A stretch of DNA of 44,082 nucleotides from Porphyromonadaceae bacterium. GTDB lineage: Bacteria; Bacteroidota; Bacteroidia; Bacteroidales; UBA12481. The stretch covers positions 1-44,082 of the forward strand of contig QYQM01000019.1 in the NCBI GenBank assembly GCA_007280905.1, read 5' to 3'. The translations under genes were made by a program, and so were the position numbers. Numbering within the stretch: position 1 is the first letter of the stretch; each line of letters opens with the position of its first letter. Positions 17,571 through 25,856 of the stretch are shown piece by piece. The notes under the pieces are model-generated. The model was given only the letters and a program-made list of their open reading frames with translations, was not told the origin of the DNA and did no database searches.

Positions 17571-19484
17571 ATGAATTATTCATTAACCATATTGATCCTC
17601 CTGATTCCTTTCGCAACATTCCTGTTCAACGGGCTTGTCGGAATGAAGTTTAAGCCCATTGTATCCGGTTTAATTGGTACGATAGGACTTGGAGTGATCA
17701 CACTTCTGGCTTATCTCACTGCCTGGCAGTATTTCTTTGTCGATGGAATGGTCGGCGGTTCATTCCCGAAAGTTATCGCGATGTCGATGGAATGGCTTCG
17801 GTTGACCGATGCATTAAGGATCCAGATCGGTATTCTGCTCGACCCGATTTCGGTGATGATGCTGGTGGTGATTACCACGGTGTCCTTCATGGTTCACATT
17901 TACAGCCTGGGTTATATGAAAGGCGAAAAAGGATTCGAACGGTTCTTTTCGTTCTTATCACTCTTTTCTTTCTCCATGCTCGGGTTGGTTATAGCCACCA
18001 ATATCTTCCAGATGTACATTTTCTGGGAACTGGTTGGGGTATCCTCTTTTCTGCTGATCGGATTCTATTATTCGAAAGATTCGGCTGTTGCTGCATCGAA
18101 AAAGGCATTTATCGTAACCCGGTTTGCTGACCTTGGCTTCCTGATTGGGATACTCCTTTTGTCATATTTCACCCAGACATTTGATTTTAAAGTACTTACA
18201 GGCACCGATCAGAGCATCTTTGCCCAAACAGCCGGTGTTAGTTTCCTGGGCATGTCGGTCATGACCTGGGCCGCACTGCTCATATTTATGGGCGGAGCCG
18301 GAAAATCCGCCATGTTTCCGTTACATATCTGGTTGCCCGATGCCATGGAAGGCCCGACACCTGTGTCCGCCCTTATCCATGCTGCAACGATGGTTGTAGC
18401 CGGTGTATTTCTGGTTGCCCGGATGTTTCCGGTATTCTACTTCCAGGCCCCGGATGCTTTGACAGTCATCTCCTATGTGGGAGGATTTACCTCCCTGTTT
18501 GCGGCGGCAATTGCCTGTACCCAGTATGATATCAAGCGGGTACTGGCCTTCTCTACCCTGTCGCAAATCGGTTACATGATGCTGGCGCTCGGCGTTTCGG
18601 GTTATGGCGGTCATGAAGGCGTTGGTTACATGGCCTCCATGTTCCATCTCTTCAACCATGCCATGTTTAAAGCATTACTCTTCCTGGGTGCCGGATCGAT
18701 CATCCACGCTGTTCACAGCAATGTGATGCAGGATATGGGTGGCTTAAGGAAATACCTGCCAATTACCCATATCACCTTCCTGATTGCCTGTCTGACTATT
18801 GCCGGAGTTCCATTCCTATCCGCGTTCTTCAGTAAAGATGAAATTCTGGTAGCAGCATACGAACACAATAAGTTGCTGTTTGCAGTCGAATTCCTGGTAG
18901 CCGGATTAACCGCTTTCTATATGTTCCGGCTCTATTTCAACATTTTCTGGGGCAAGGAGACGCATTATCATCACACACCGCACGAGTCTCCTAAAACGAT
19001 GACCATTCCGTTAATGATTCTCGCACTCGGTTCGGTCTTTGCAGGCTATATTCCTTTCAGCAAATTGGTTACATCGGATTCGATGCCATTTGAATCCCAC
19101 ATGGATTTTGGAATTGCGATTCCATCGGTTCTGATCGGGTTGACCGGTATTCTTATCGCCTGGATTTTATATAAGAAAGAATCAAAGATACCTGAACGGA
19201 TTTCGAAATCCCTCGGTGGTTTTTACCAGGCGGTATACCATAAATTCTATATCGATGAGGTGTATATGTTTATTACCAAGAAGATCATTTTCAATTGCAT
19301 AGCACGACCGGTTGCCTGGTTCGACAGGCACATTGTTGACGGAACCATGAATGGCATCGGCTGGATCACTGTTACCAGTTCAAGAAACATCAAAGGTATG
19401 CAATCAGGGAACCTGCCTCAATATGGTATGGTTTTCGTACTTTCTGCGATCATCCTGGTACTTATATTTTCTTTTCTAATCTGA
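17571..19484 (+). CDS. nuoL: NADH-quinone oxidoreductase subunit L
   Basis: NuoL is the distal antiporter-like proton-pumping subunit with a long lateral helix. I chose the ATG at 17571 (637 residues, MNYSLTIL); the frame can be extended 9 bases to a TTG, which is less likely. Key features are the FWELVGVSSFLLIGFYYSKDSA-like segment with the conserved membrane Glu, the GKSAMFPLHIWLPDAMEGPTPVSALIHAATMV stretch with its conserved Lys and His residues, and HLFNHAMFKALLFLGAGS. The C-terminal amphipathic and final transmembrane helices are present. It starts 18 bases after nuoK. Confidence 0.96.
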   Translation: MNYSLTILILLIPFATFLFNGLVGMKFKPIVSGLIGTIGLGVITLLAYLTAWQYFFVDGMVGGSFPKVIAMSMEWLRLTDALRIQIGILLDPISVMMLVVITTVSFMVHIYSLGYMKGEKGFERFFSFLSLFSFSMLGLVIATNIFQMYIFWELVGVSSFLLIGFYYSKDSAVAASKKAFIVTRFADLGFLIGILLLSYFTQTFDFKVLTGTDQSIFAQTAGVSFLGMSVMTWAALLIFMGGAGKSAMFPLHIWLPDAMEGPTPVSALIHAATMVVAGVFLVARMFPVFYFQAPDALTVISYVGGFTSLFAAAIACTQYDIKRVLAFSTLSQIGYMMLALGVSGYGGHEGVGYMASMFHLFNHAMFKALLFLGAGSIIHAVHSNVMQDMGGLRKYLPITHITFLIACLTIAGVPFLSAFFSKDEILVAAYEHNKLLFAVEFLVAGLTAFYMFRLYFNIFWGKETHYHHTPHESPKTMTIPLMILALGSVFAGYIPFSKLVTSDSMPFESHMDFGIAIPSVLIGLTGILIAWILYKKESKIPERISKSLGGFYQAVYHKFYIDEVYMFITKKIIFNCIARPVAWFDRHIVDGTMNGIGWITVTSSRNIKGMQSGNLPQYGMVFVLSAIILVLIFSFLI

Positions 19485-19517
19485 TCATTGAGGTTTAATC
19501 TGAAATAGAAACCGATT

Positions 19518-21014
19518 ATGAATATTCTGAACCTGCTTATTATTATTCCAGTACTGACGGTTATTGGCATCGTTTTTACCAAAGACTTTAAGGGCGCAAG
19601 GGTGGCTGCTGCGGTTGGCATGACGCTTCAGCTGATTACTGCGGTGATTCTTGTAATCAGCTTCTTTGCACAACGCAAAGCCGGCATAACAGGGGAGTTT
19701 CTCTTCCTGAGTGATTTTACCTGGTTTAAAACCCTTAATATTCACTATTCCGTAGGCGTCGACGGCATTGCTGTTTGGATGCTCTTGCTTGCATCAATAG
19801 TTGTTTTTGCCGGCATTTTCGCCTCCTGGCAGGTTGAATATCTTGCCCGCGAATTTTTTATCTCCCTGATATTGCTGGCAACCGGAGTTTTCGGGTTCTT
19901 TATTTCACTCGATCTCTTTACGATGTTCCTCTTCTATGAACTCGCTGTGATCCCGATGTATCTGCTTATCGGCATCTGGGGCAGCGGGCCGAAGGAATAT
20001 TCTGCCATGAAGCTGACGCTTATGCTGATGGGAGGTTCCGCACTTTTAGTAGTAGGATTATTAGGTCTTTACTTCTACTCTTCCGCAGCCGGGCCTGTCA
20101 CTTTTAACCTGCTCGAGTTATCGAAAATATCTTTCCCGTTAGCGATGCAGCGATTCTTCTTTCCATTCCTGTTCGTGGGCTTTGGAATCCTGGGAGCCTT
20201 GTTCCCGTTGCATACCTGGTCGCCGGACGGCCACTCCTCGGCACCTACGGCTGTTTCCATGCTTCATGCCGGCGTTCTGATGAAGCTTGGAGGATATGGC
20301 TGTATGCGGGTTGCCATGTTCCTGCTGCCTGAAGCCGCGCAGGAGATGTCGTGGATATTCCTGATACTAGCTACAATCAGCATTGTTTACGGGGCTTTCG
20401 GAGCCATCTGGCAAAAAGACCTCAAGTATATCAACGCTTATTCTTCTGTGAGTCATTGCGGGCTTGTTCTCTTTGCCCTGTTGATGATGAATAGAACATC
20501 CATGAACGGAGCTGTCATTCAGATGATTTCACATGGCTTAATGACGGCCCTCTTCTTTGCCCTGATCGGGATGATTTACGGAAGAACACACACCCGGAAT
20601 ATCGATCAGATGGGCGGACTAATGAATGTTATACCTTTCCTTAGTGTTGCTTATGTTATTGCAGGTCTGGCATCCCTTGGTCTTCCGGGATTAAGCGGTT
20701 TTGTTGCCGAAATGACCATTTTTATCGGTTCATTCCAGCATCCGGATACTTTCCACCGGGTTGCAACCATTATTGCCACAACATCCATTGTCGTTACTGC
20801 TGTATATATCCTACGGGTTGTCGGAAAACTGCTGCTCGGCCAGATCAGGGAAAAAGAATACCTCGAATTCCCCGATGCAAAATGGTATGAGCGAATCAGC
20901 GTAGTCGTTCTGATACTGCCGATCGCAATAATCGGTTTTTACCCATCCTATCTGTCCAGCACACTTTTGGATGCGCTCAATCCTATTATCGAACGGTTAA
21001 CAGCCATGCTATAA
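19518..21014 (+). CDS. nuoM: NADH-quinone oxidoreductase subunit M
   Basis: NuoM is the middle antiporter-like proton-pumping subunit. The 498-residue protein has about 14 hydrophobic helices. Family motifs include VGVDGIAVWMLLL near residue 80, FLFYELAVIPMYLLIGIWG with the conserved Glu, and FGILGALFPLHTWSPDGHSSAPTAVSMLHAGVLMKLGGYG. In this last segment the central Lys and the PLHTW motif are recognisable, with a glycine-rich replacement at FGILGA where many homologues have a Lys. It follows nuoL by 33 bases. Confidence 0.96.
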   Translation: MNILNLLIIIPVLTVIGIVFTKDFKGARVAAAVGMTLQLITAVILVISFFAQRKAGITGEFLFLSDFTWFKTLNIHYSVGVDGIAVWMLLLASIVVFAGIFASWQVEYLAREFFISLILLATGVFGFFISLDLFTMFLFYELAVIPMYLLIGIWGSGPKEYSAMKLTLMLMGGSALLVVGLLGLYFYSSAAGPVTFNLLELSKISFPLAMQRFFFPFLFVGFGILGALFPLHTWSPDGHSSAPTAVSMLHAGVLMKLGGYGCMRVAMFLLPEAAQEMSWIFLILATISIVYGAFGAIWQKDLKYINAYSSVSHCGLVLFALLMMNRTSMNGAVIQMISHGLMTALFFALIGMIYGRTHTRNIDQMGGLMNVIPFLSVAYVIAGLASLGLPGLSGFVAEMTIFIGSFQHPDTFHRVATIIATTSIVVTAVYILRVVGKLLLGQIREKEYLEFPDAKWYERISVVVLILPIAIIGFYPSYLSSTLLDALNPIIERLTAML

Positions 21015-21026
21015 AATATTAAAGAG

Positions 21027-22451
21027 ATGGACATTGCTTCTTTCAACCTCATGCGAAACGAACTGATCCTGGTTGGGATCGTCCTGATTTTGCTTATAGC
21101 GGAAATCTTTACCAAAAATGAAAATAAGCACAAACTTATTTCTATGGGTACCATCCTGTTTGGGGTGGCTACCCTGATCAACTTTCTGCCCTTACCGGAA
21201 GGGCAGTTATTTGGCGGCAGTTTCCAAACCACCCGGATCACCGTGTTTATGAAAAGTATTCTGAATATGGGGGGTTTTATTGTTTTTCTTCAGTCGTTCA
21301 CCTGGCTCAAACGGGAAGAAAACAACGGAAAGATCGGTGAATTTTTCATCCTGATCATTTCCACGCTGATTGGTATGAATTTTATGATTTCCTCAGGAGA
21401 TTTCCTGATGATGTATATTGGTCTGGAATTGGCAACCATTCCTATGGCCGCCTTAGCCGCCTATGAAAAATTCAGCGAAAAATCTGCTGAAGCAGGTATT
21501 AAGCTGATTCTGACTTCAGCTCTTTCGTCGGGGATTTTACTGTATGGCTTATCCTTCATTTACGGGACAACCGGATCGATCTATTTTGCGGATGTCGTTT
21601 CCAATGTCGGCAATAATTCATTGCAAACCTTTGGTTTTGTGTTCTTTGTAGCCGGCATGGCCTTTAAGATATCCCTCGTTCCATTCCATCTGTGGACAGC
21701 CGACGTTTACGAAGGCGCACCGGTGAACGTTACCGCCTATCTTTCGGTGGTATCAAAAGGTGCAGCGGTATTTATATTCATGATCATCCTCTATCGGGTA
21801 TTCAGTTCAATCACTGCTGTTTGGGAACCATTGCTCTATACGCTGGCGGTAGCCACCATGACCATCGGTAACTTGTTTGCCCTCCGGCAGGAGAACCTGA
21901 AACGATTCATGGCCTTTTCCTCAATTGCCCAGGCCGGTTTTATCCTGCTGGGTATTATGCAGGGCGGTCAATTGGGTATGACGACTGTGGTTTATTTCAT
22001 GCTGATCTATGTATTTACCAACCTGGCCGCATTCGGTGTTATTTCAGCCATTTCAGAACAGACCGGCAAGGAAAACATTTCAGACTACACCAGCCTGTAC
22101 AAAACCAATCCGAAGCTGAGCCTGATATTGCTGCTGTCGATGTTTTCCCTGGCAGGAATTCCACCGGTTGCAGGATTCTTTGGTAAATTCTTCCTGTTCA
22201 CGGCTGCCGGGGCCAAGGGCTATTATATACTGGTTCTGATTGCTGTATTGAATGCAACCGTATCACTGTATTATTATCTGCGGGTAGTGAAGGCCATGTT
22301 GATCGACAAATCCGACAATCCGATTGCTACTTTCAAAACCCCATGGCCCATGCGTATCAGCCTGTTGATCTGCGTTGCCGGTATTTTCTTTATCGGATTT
22401 GCCAGCTTCATCTATCAATACATTTCCAATATCAGTTTCGGAATTAATTAG
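21027..22451 (+). CDS. nuoN: NADH-quinone oxidoreductase subunit N
   Basis: NuoN is the third antiporter-like proton-pumping subunit, nearest the quinone module. The 474-residue protein is polytopic, with the conserved ISSGDFLMMYIGLELATIPMAALAA segment (membrane Glu) and GMAFKISLVPFHLWTADVYEGAPVNVTAYLS (Lys and HLW motif). It is the last nuo gene; there is no nuoE, nuoF or nuoG before nuoA or after nuoN. The start is 12 bases after nuoM. A small unrelated gene begins 8 bases downstream, so the transcript may continue. Confidence 0.96.
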   Translation: MDIASFNLMRNELILVGIVLILLIAEIFTKNENKHKLISMGTILFGVATLINFLPLPEGQLFGGSFQTTRITVFMKSILNMGGFIVFLQSFTWLKREENNGKIGEFFILIISTLIGMNFMISSGDFLMMYIGLELATIPMAALAAYEKFSEKSAEAGIKLILTSALSSGILLYGLSFIYGTTGSIYFADVVSNVGNNSLQTFGFVFFVAGMAFKISLVPFHLWTADVYEGAPVNVTAYLSVVSKGAAVFIFMIILYRVFSSITAVWEPLLYTLAVATMTIGNLFALRQENLKRFMAFSSIAQAGFILLGIMQGGQLGMTTVVYFMLIYVFTNLAAFGVISAISEQTGKENISDYTSLYKTNPKLSLILLLSMFSLAGIPPVAGFFGKFFLFTAAGAKGYYILVLIAVLNATVSLYYYLRVVKAMLIDKSDNPIATFKTPWPMRISLLICVAGIFFIGFASFIYQYISNISFGIN

Positions 22452-22459
22452 TTACCATC

Positions 22460-22777
22460 ATGGCTCTTAATCAGGGAAAACATATTATTGAAGTAATCGA
22501 CGGGAAACGCTGCACCTTAGTGGAATCTGGCATTTCACGCAATCGTAAGGAATTTTTGCAGACGATCCTTGAATTTAACGGCTACGAGGTTAAAACAGCT
22601 GTTGATGAAGAGGGTACCTGGAAAATTGGTGTGACGGACCTTGTTTTCCACGCCGTGGTGGATATATATAAAAGAAGTTTATTAAGTCCTAACGGGCATA
22701 GGATAACCCCGGCATACTGGCTGCAACTAACTGATCATCAGTCAGAAGCAGAGGTTAATTATTGGACACAGAAATAG
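22460..22777 (+). CDS. Conserved-looking small protein, unknown function
   Basis: I do not recognise this 105-residue protein. It is soluble, with no signal peptide or membrane segment and a mixed alpha/beta composition. The N-terminal part reads IIEVIDGKRCTLVESGIS, followed by a helix-like segment (RKEFLQTILEFNGYEV) and an aspartate/glutamate-rich strand pair (KTAVDEEGTWKIGVTDLVFH). The start is 8 bases after nuoN and the stop 13 bases before the PLP-enzyme gene, so it may be carried on either transcript. The intact frame and tight spacing make a real gene likely; function is open. Confidence 0.75.
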   Translation: MALNQGKHIIEVIDGKRCTLVESGISRNRKEFLQTILEFNGYEVKTAVDEEGTWKIGVTDLVFHAVVDIYKRSLLSPNGHRITPAYWLQLTDHQSEAEVNYWTQK

Positions 22778-22790
22778 TAAGAATTCACTT

Positions 22791-23972
22791 ATGAAAACCA
22801 CCGACAAGGGATTCAACACCAAGCTGATTCATGCAGGAGCATTTGAAGATGAATATGGCAGCGTTTCGGTTCCCATCTATCAAACATCTACTTTCAAGTT
22901 TAAAAATGCACAGGAAGGTGCTGATTGTTTTTCCGGCAAGAGTGGCGGGTTCATTTATACCCGCATAGGTAATCCAACCATACGGGCATTTGAGAAAAAA
23001 ATTGCCGAACTCGAAAACGGATATGAAGGAATCGCCACAAGTTCTGGTATGGGAGCCATTACCAGTGTTTACATGGCCTTATTGGGTGCCGGCAGCCATA
23101 TCATTAGCTCAGAAGCAGTGTATGGTCCGGCAAGAGGCGTTCTTGAGCAGGATTTTTCCCGTTTCAATGTGGAGGCAAGTTTTGTGAACACCTCTGATAT
23201 TGAAAAGGTTCGCGCTTCCGTCAAGCCCAACACCAAAGTTCTATACATTGAAACCCCGGCGAATCCGACCATGGATATTACTGATATTGCGGCCTGTTCG
23301 AGAATTGCCAGGGAATGCAATCTGATCCTTGTTGTCGACAACACTTTCTCTTCTCCTTATTTGCAGAAGCCACTTGATTTTGGAGCTGATGTGGTGCTTC
23401 ATTCCGTTACTAAATTTATCAATGGCCATGCGGATATCGTAGGGGGTGTTATTGTAACGAAAGATCCCGGGATTTATAAAAGAATCCGCCATTCCATGGT
23501 ATATATGGGATGCAACATGGACCCTACCCAGGCTTTCATGGTACTTAGAGGGGTAAAGACTTTGGCCATCCGCATTGAACGGGCACAGGAGAATGCCATT
23601 AAAGTGGCTTTCTATTTACAATCTCATCCAAAAGTGGCCTGGATTAAATATCCTGGTTTGGAATCCCATCCCCAATCTCAACTTGCAAAGACTCAGATGA
23701 AAGGACCAGGCTCGATGATGAGTTTTGGGCTCACCGGCGGATTTAATGCAGGAAAGAGGCTGATGGATAATGTCCACCTGGCTACCCTCGCAGTATCCCT
23801 GGGAGGAGTAGAAACCCTGATTCAGCATCCCGCGTCAATGACGCACGCTGCTGTAAGCAAAGAGAGCAAGCTGGCTGCCGGCATTTCGGATGATTTGGTA
23901 CGTTTCTCTGTAGGTATCGAAGATGCTGAGGATATAATCAGCGATCTGAGGGATGCACTCGAGAATGCGTAA
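22791..23972 (+). CDS. Cys/Met-metabolism PLP enzyme, methionine gamma-lyase-like
   Basis: A cytosolic type-I PLP enzyme of the transsulfuration family (methionine gamma-lyase, cystathionine gamma-synthase/lyase, O-acetylhomoserine sulfhydrylase). The PLP-binding Lys208 is in SVTKFINGHADIVGG. The phosphate-contacting segment is FIYTRIGNPT, and the pyridine-binding Asp is in LVVDNTFSSPYLQKP. The 393-residue length is typical. The cysteine that many methionine gamma-lyases have after LYG is absent here (AVYGPARG), so elimination specificity is not assured. It converges with the rhodanese-like gene, with only 2 bases between stops. If it is a lyase, it would release methanethiol or hydrogen sulfide beside the sulfur genes. 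Confidence 0.9.
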   Translation: MKTTDKGFNTKLIHAGAFEDEYGSVSVPIYQTSTFKFKNAQEGADCFSGKSGGFIYTRIGNPTIRAFEKKIAELENGYEGIATSSGMGAITSVYMALLGAGSHIISSEAVYGPARGVLEQDFSRFNVEASFVNTSDIEKVRASVKPNTKVLYIETPANPTMDITDIAACSRIARECNLILVVDNTFSSPYLQKPLDFGADVVLHSVTKFINGHADIVGGVIVTKDPGIYKRIRHSMVYMGCNMDPTQAFMVLRGVKTLAIRIERAQENAIKVAFYLQSHPKVAWIKYPGLESHPQSQLAKTQMKGPGSMMSFGLTGGFNAGKRLMDNVHLATLAVSLGGVETLIQHPASMTHAAVSKESKLAAGISDDLVRFSVGIEDAEDIISDLRDALENA

Positions 23973-23974
23973 AA

Positions 23975-24601
23975 TCAACAACCTCCCGAAGCCTTCTTCT
24001 TACCCGGTTTCTTAATTAAAGCAGGTTTGGCACCGCGGCCCTGATCAGCAGGAGCTGCCAGCTGAATGGCTCCCCCACCCCCTAAAGCGGATCCTGCTGC
24101 CTGCCGGAAATCATACCGGGCCAGTTCCTCATTCGGAGCCGTTGAGGCCGGTTTCTGAGGATTCATGATGGTTTCAACCCAATAATTCAAGCCACCTTCC
24201 AGCACAAACAAATTATTATAACCAAGCTGTCTGGTGATCATCCAGGCTTCGTTAGCCTCAATGCTGCCGTTGCTGTAAAAAATATTCATCTTGACATCCT
24301 GATCAAGAATATCTTTCCACTTATCATTCAGCAGGTCGGTGAGTGGGATGTTGATCGCACCGGGCAGACTGAATTTCTCGAAATCATCCTGATCCCGCAC
24401 ATCGATCAATTGAACGGAAGGATCTTTATTGATCAGTTTATCAGCCAGTTCATCAGGACTGAAAAACTGCTGGCGTCCTTTTGCCTCTTCCAGCAACTGG
24501 CTGACTGTCAGTTTATACGGATGAGTGGTATTCTGCGGAACTGCGGCAATAATCAGGCCGAGCCCAACGATACTGATGGATAATATAACTCTTGCTTGCA
24601 T
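23975..24601 (-). CDS. Exported rhodanese-fold protein with Cys only at the C-terminus
   Basis: A 208-residue protein with an N-terminal hydrophobic signal or anchor (about residues 4-22) and a rhodanese domain at about 47-145: VQLIDVRDQDDFEKFSLPGAINIPL, then the active-site loop region NIFYSNGSIEANEAW, then VLEGGLNYW. In active rhodaneses the loop begins with the sulfur-carrying Cys; here that position is Ser110. The long C-terminal tail (about 150-208) is Gly/Ala/Lys-rich and ends in GGC, and Cys208 is the only cysteine in the protein. It is the last gene of the minus-strand run after the two YeeE/YedE genes, 11 bases from the nearer one. Probable role: periplasmic sulfur binding or handling; catalysis by the classic route is unlikely. 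Confidence 0.87.
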   Translation of the reverse strand: MQARVILSISIVGLGLIIAAVPQNTTHPYKLTVSQLLEEAKGRQQFFSPDELADKLINKDPSVQLIDVRDQDDFEKFSLPGAINIPLTDLLNDKWKDILDQDVKMNIFYSNGSIEANEAWMITRQLGYNNLFVLEGGLNYWVETIMNPQKPASTAPNEELARYDFRQAAGSALGGGGAIQLAAPADQGRGAKPALIKKPGKKKASGGC

Positions 24602-24612
24602 TTCTTTTTGAT

Positions 24613-25230
24613 TTAATATTCTTCACGCGGAAATTTCTTCTCAGCCCATTCGGCAACATAAAACATCCCGATAGCCGCCAGAATTATACCAAGCGCTGCG
24701 AGGCCGTCGGAAAGGCCGAGCGACTCGCTTAGTTTGGGAGATCCTTTAAAGGCAGCCATGTAGAGATTATCCCAGAGGGGATATCCTTCGGAGAATATAA
24801 TCACTCCGATAAACAGCCCTCCGATAAAAACCATTGCATCTATTTTCCCGATGGATGCGCCCGCAAAGCTGGTTCCAGGGCAAAATCCGCCGATAATAAA
24901 TCCGGCGCCCATCACAACCCCGCCAATTATGGCAGATGAAAGGTAGGTTGGGTTGACGTATACCAGATCCAGATCGAGCCATCCAAACAGGCTCAGAAAC
25001 AGCATCCCAAGCATTGCAGTGATAGCGGCTGTGAAAAACACTTTTAAAACAACCATATCATACCCGTAAAAAACACCAGCCAATTTCCGGCTGGAAGAGA
25101 ATCCGCTGCTTTCCAATACAAAACCAAATCCAATACCTATGATGAAAGCCAGTAATAAATTTGTATTCTCAGATATTATTCCATTAACAACTAACGGTCC
25201 CATAATCAATCTTTTTAAGGTTAAATCCAA
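24613..25230 (-). CDS. YeeE/YedE family sulfur transporter half, second
   Basis: A polytopic membrane protein of the YeeE/YedE (DUF395) family, some members of which import thiosulfate or other sulfur species. Hydrophobic helices cover most of its 205 residues. The family cysteine motif is visible in IGGFCPGTSFAGASIGK near the middle, preceded by VLESSGFSSSRKLAG. At about 205 residues it is half the size of YeeE, and it is paired with another half gene upstream, like the PmpA/PmpB pairs. Its start overlaps the upstream gene by 10 bases; an in-frame ATG at 25203 would shorten it by nine residues. Substrate is inferred from context only. Confidence 0.88.
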   Translation of the reverse strand: MDLTLKRLIMGPLVVNGIISENTNLLLAFIIGIGFGFVLESSGFSSSRKLAGVFYGYDMVVLKVFFTAAITAMLGMLFLSLFGWLDLDLVYVNPTYLSSAIIGGVVMGAGFIIGGFCPGTSFAGASIGKIDAMVFIGGLFIGVIIFSEGYPLWDNLYMAAFKGSPKLSESLGLSDGLAALGIILAAIGMFYVAEWAEKKFPREEY

Positions 25231-25751
25231 TTCTTTCTAAAAAAATAAGCCAGGGCAAAGGCAGTTCCGAAAATGGCAGCCATGGTTATAAAACCACCGA
25301 GTGATAAAACGGCCATCCCACTCAAAGCCGACCCGCTTGTACATCCACGGCCGAGCTGGGAACCAAATCCAAATAGTACCCCGCCTGTACCAGCCATAAT
25401 CAATCGCTTGCGGGAGGTGATCTTCGGACTGTGTTCGACTTTGAGTTTCAATCTTCCCCAAAGGCTGCCCGACAGGAAACCTCCGACAAGTACTCCGGTC
25501 ATTTCGAATACCAGCCAGTTCTTCAATGGGTTTGGATGCTGTTTTATCGATTCAGCATAAAAAGCATTCTTTTCAAGGTGTGCTGGAGCAATTACCTTAT
25601 TAGCTGCAACAACCACACTTTTAACAGCACCGCTGGCGCCGAGACCGCGGCCGGCAATATAATTTGCCGCAATTAATACAAGGCCAAGCAAGACTCCCCC
25701 CAGATAGGGGTTCAGATATCTTCGAGACCGGTCTTTCAATTCTTTCTCCAT
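25221..25751 (-). CDS. YeeE/YedE family sulfur transporter half, first
   Basis: A 176-residue membrane protein of the YeeE/YedE family, partner of the overlapping downstream gene. A short cytosolic basic start is followed by helices at about residues 17-35, 80-97, and two in the C-terminal half. The conserved cysteine motif is SQLGRGCTSGSALSGMAVLSLGG near residues 130-152, where the Cys is thought to relay sulfur in thiosulfate-importing members. The region between the first two helices is longer and polar. The gene follows a perfect hairpin that separates it from the Psr-type genes, but the shared strand and theme suggest a common function. Confidence 0.88.
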   Translation of the reverse strand: MEKELKDRSRRYLNPYLGGVLLGLVLIAANYIAGRGLGASGAVKSVVVAANKVIAPAHLEKNAFYAESIKQHPNPLKNWLVFEMTGVLVGGFLSGSLWGRLKLKVEHSPKITSRKRLIMAGTGGVLFGFGSQLGRGCTSGSALSGMAVLSLGGFITMAAIFGTAFALAYFFRKNWI

Positions 25752-25798
25752 GGTTATATTGGTTCATTATGTTAATTACGTTCATTCATTGCGACTAC

Positions 25799-25852
25799 GT
25801 AGAGACGCATAATTGCGTCTATGCAGCATGAGACGCAATTATGCGTCTCTAC
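25799..25852. repeat. Perfect 22-bp inverted repeat with 10-base loop
   Basis: Bases 25799-25820 and 25831-25852 are exact reverse complements, separated by ATGCAGCATG. Each arm contains AGACGCATAATTGCGTCT-like sequence that is itself nearly palindromic, so alternative folds exist. It lies between the stop of the NrfD-type gene and the start of the first YeeE/YedE gene on the minus strand. It may act as a transcript-end or RNA-stabilising hairpin, or be a copy of a dispersed palindromic repeat. No U-tract follows on the minus strand. The symmetry is seen directly; the role is inference. Confidence 0.85.
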
Positions 25853-25856
25853 AATG

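Noticed and set aside
12532-22451. Absence of nuoEFG as an effect of the window edge
   Set aside because: The nuo operon is entirely inside the window with unrelated genes on both sides, so the absence from this locus is real; copies elsewhere in the genome cannot be excluded.
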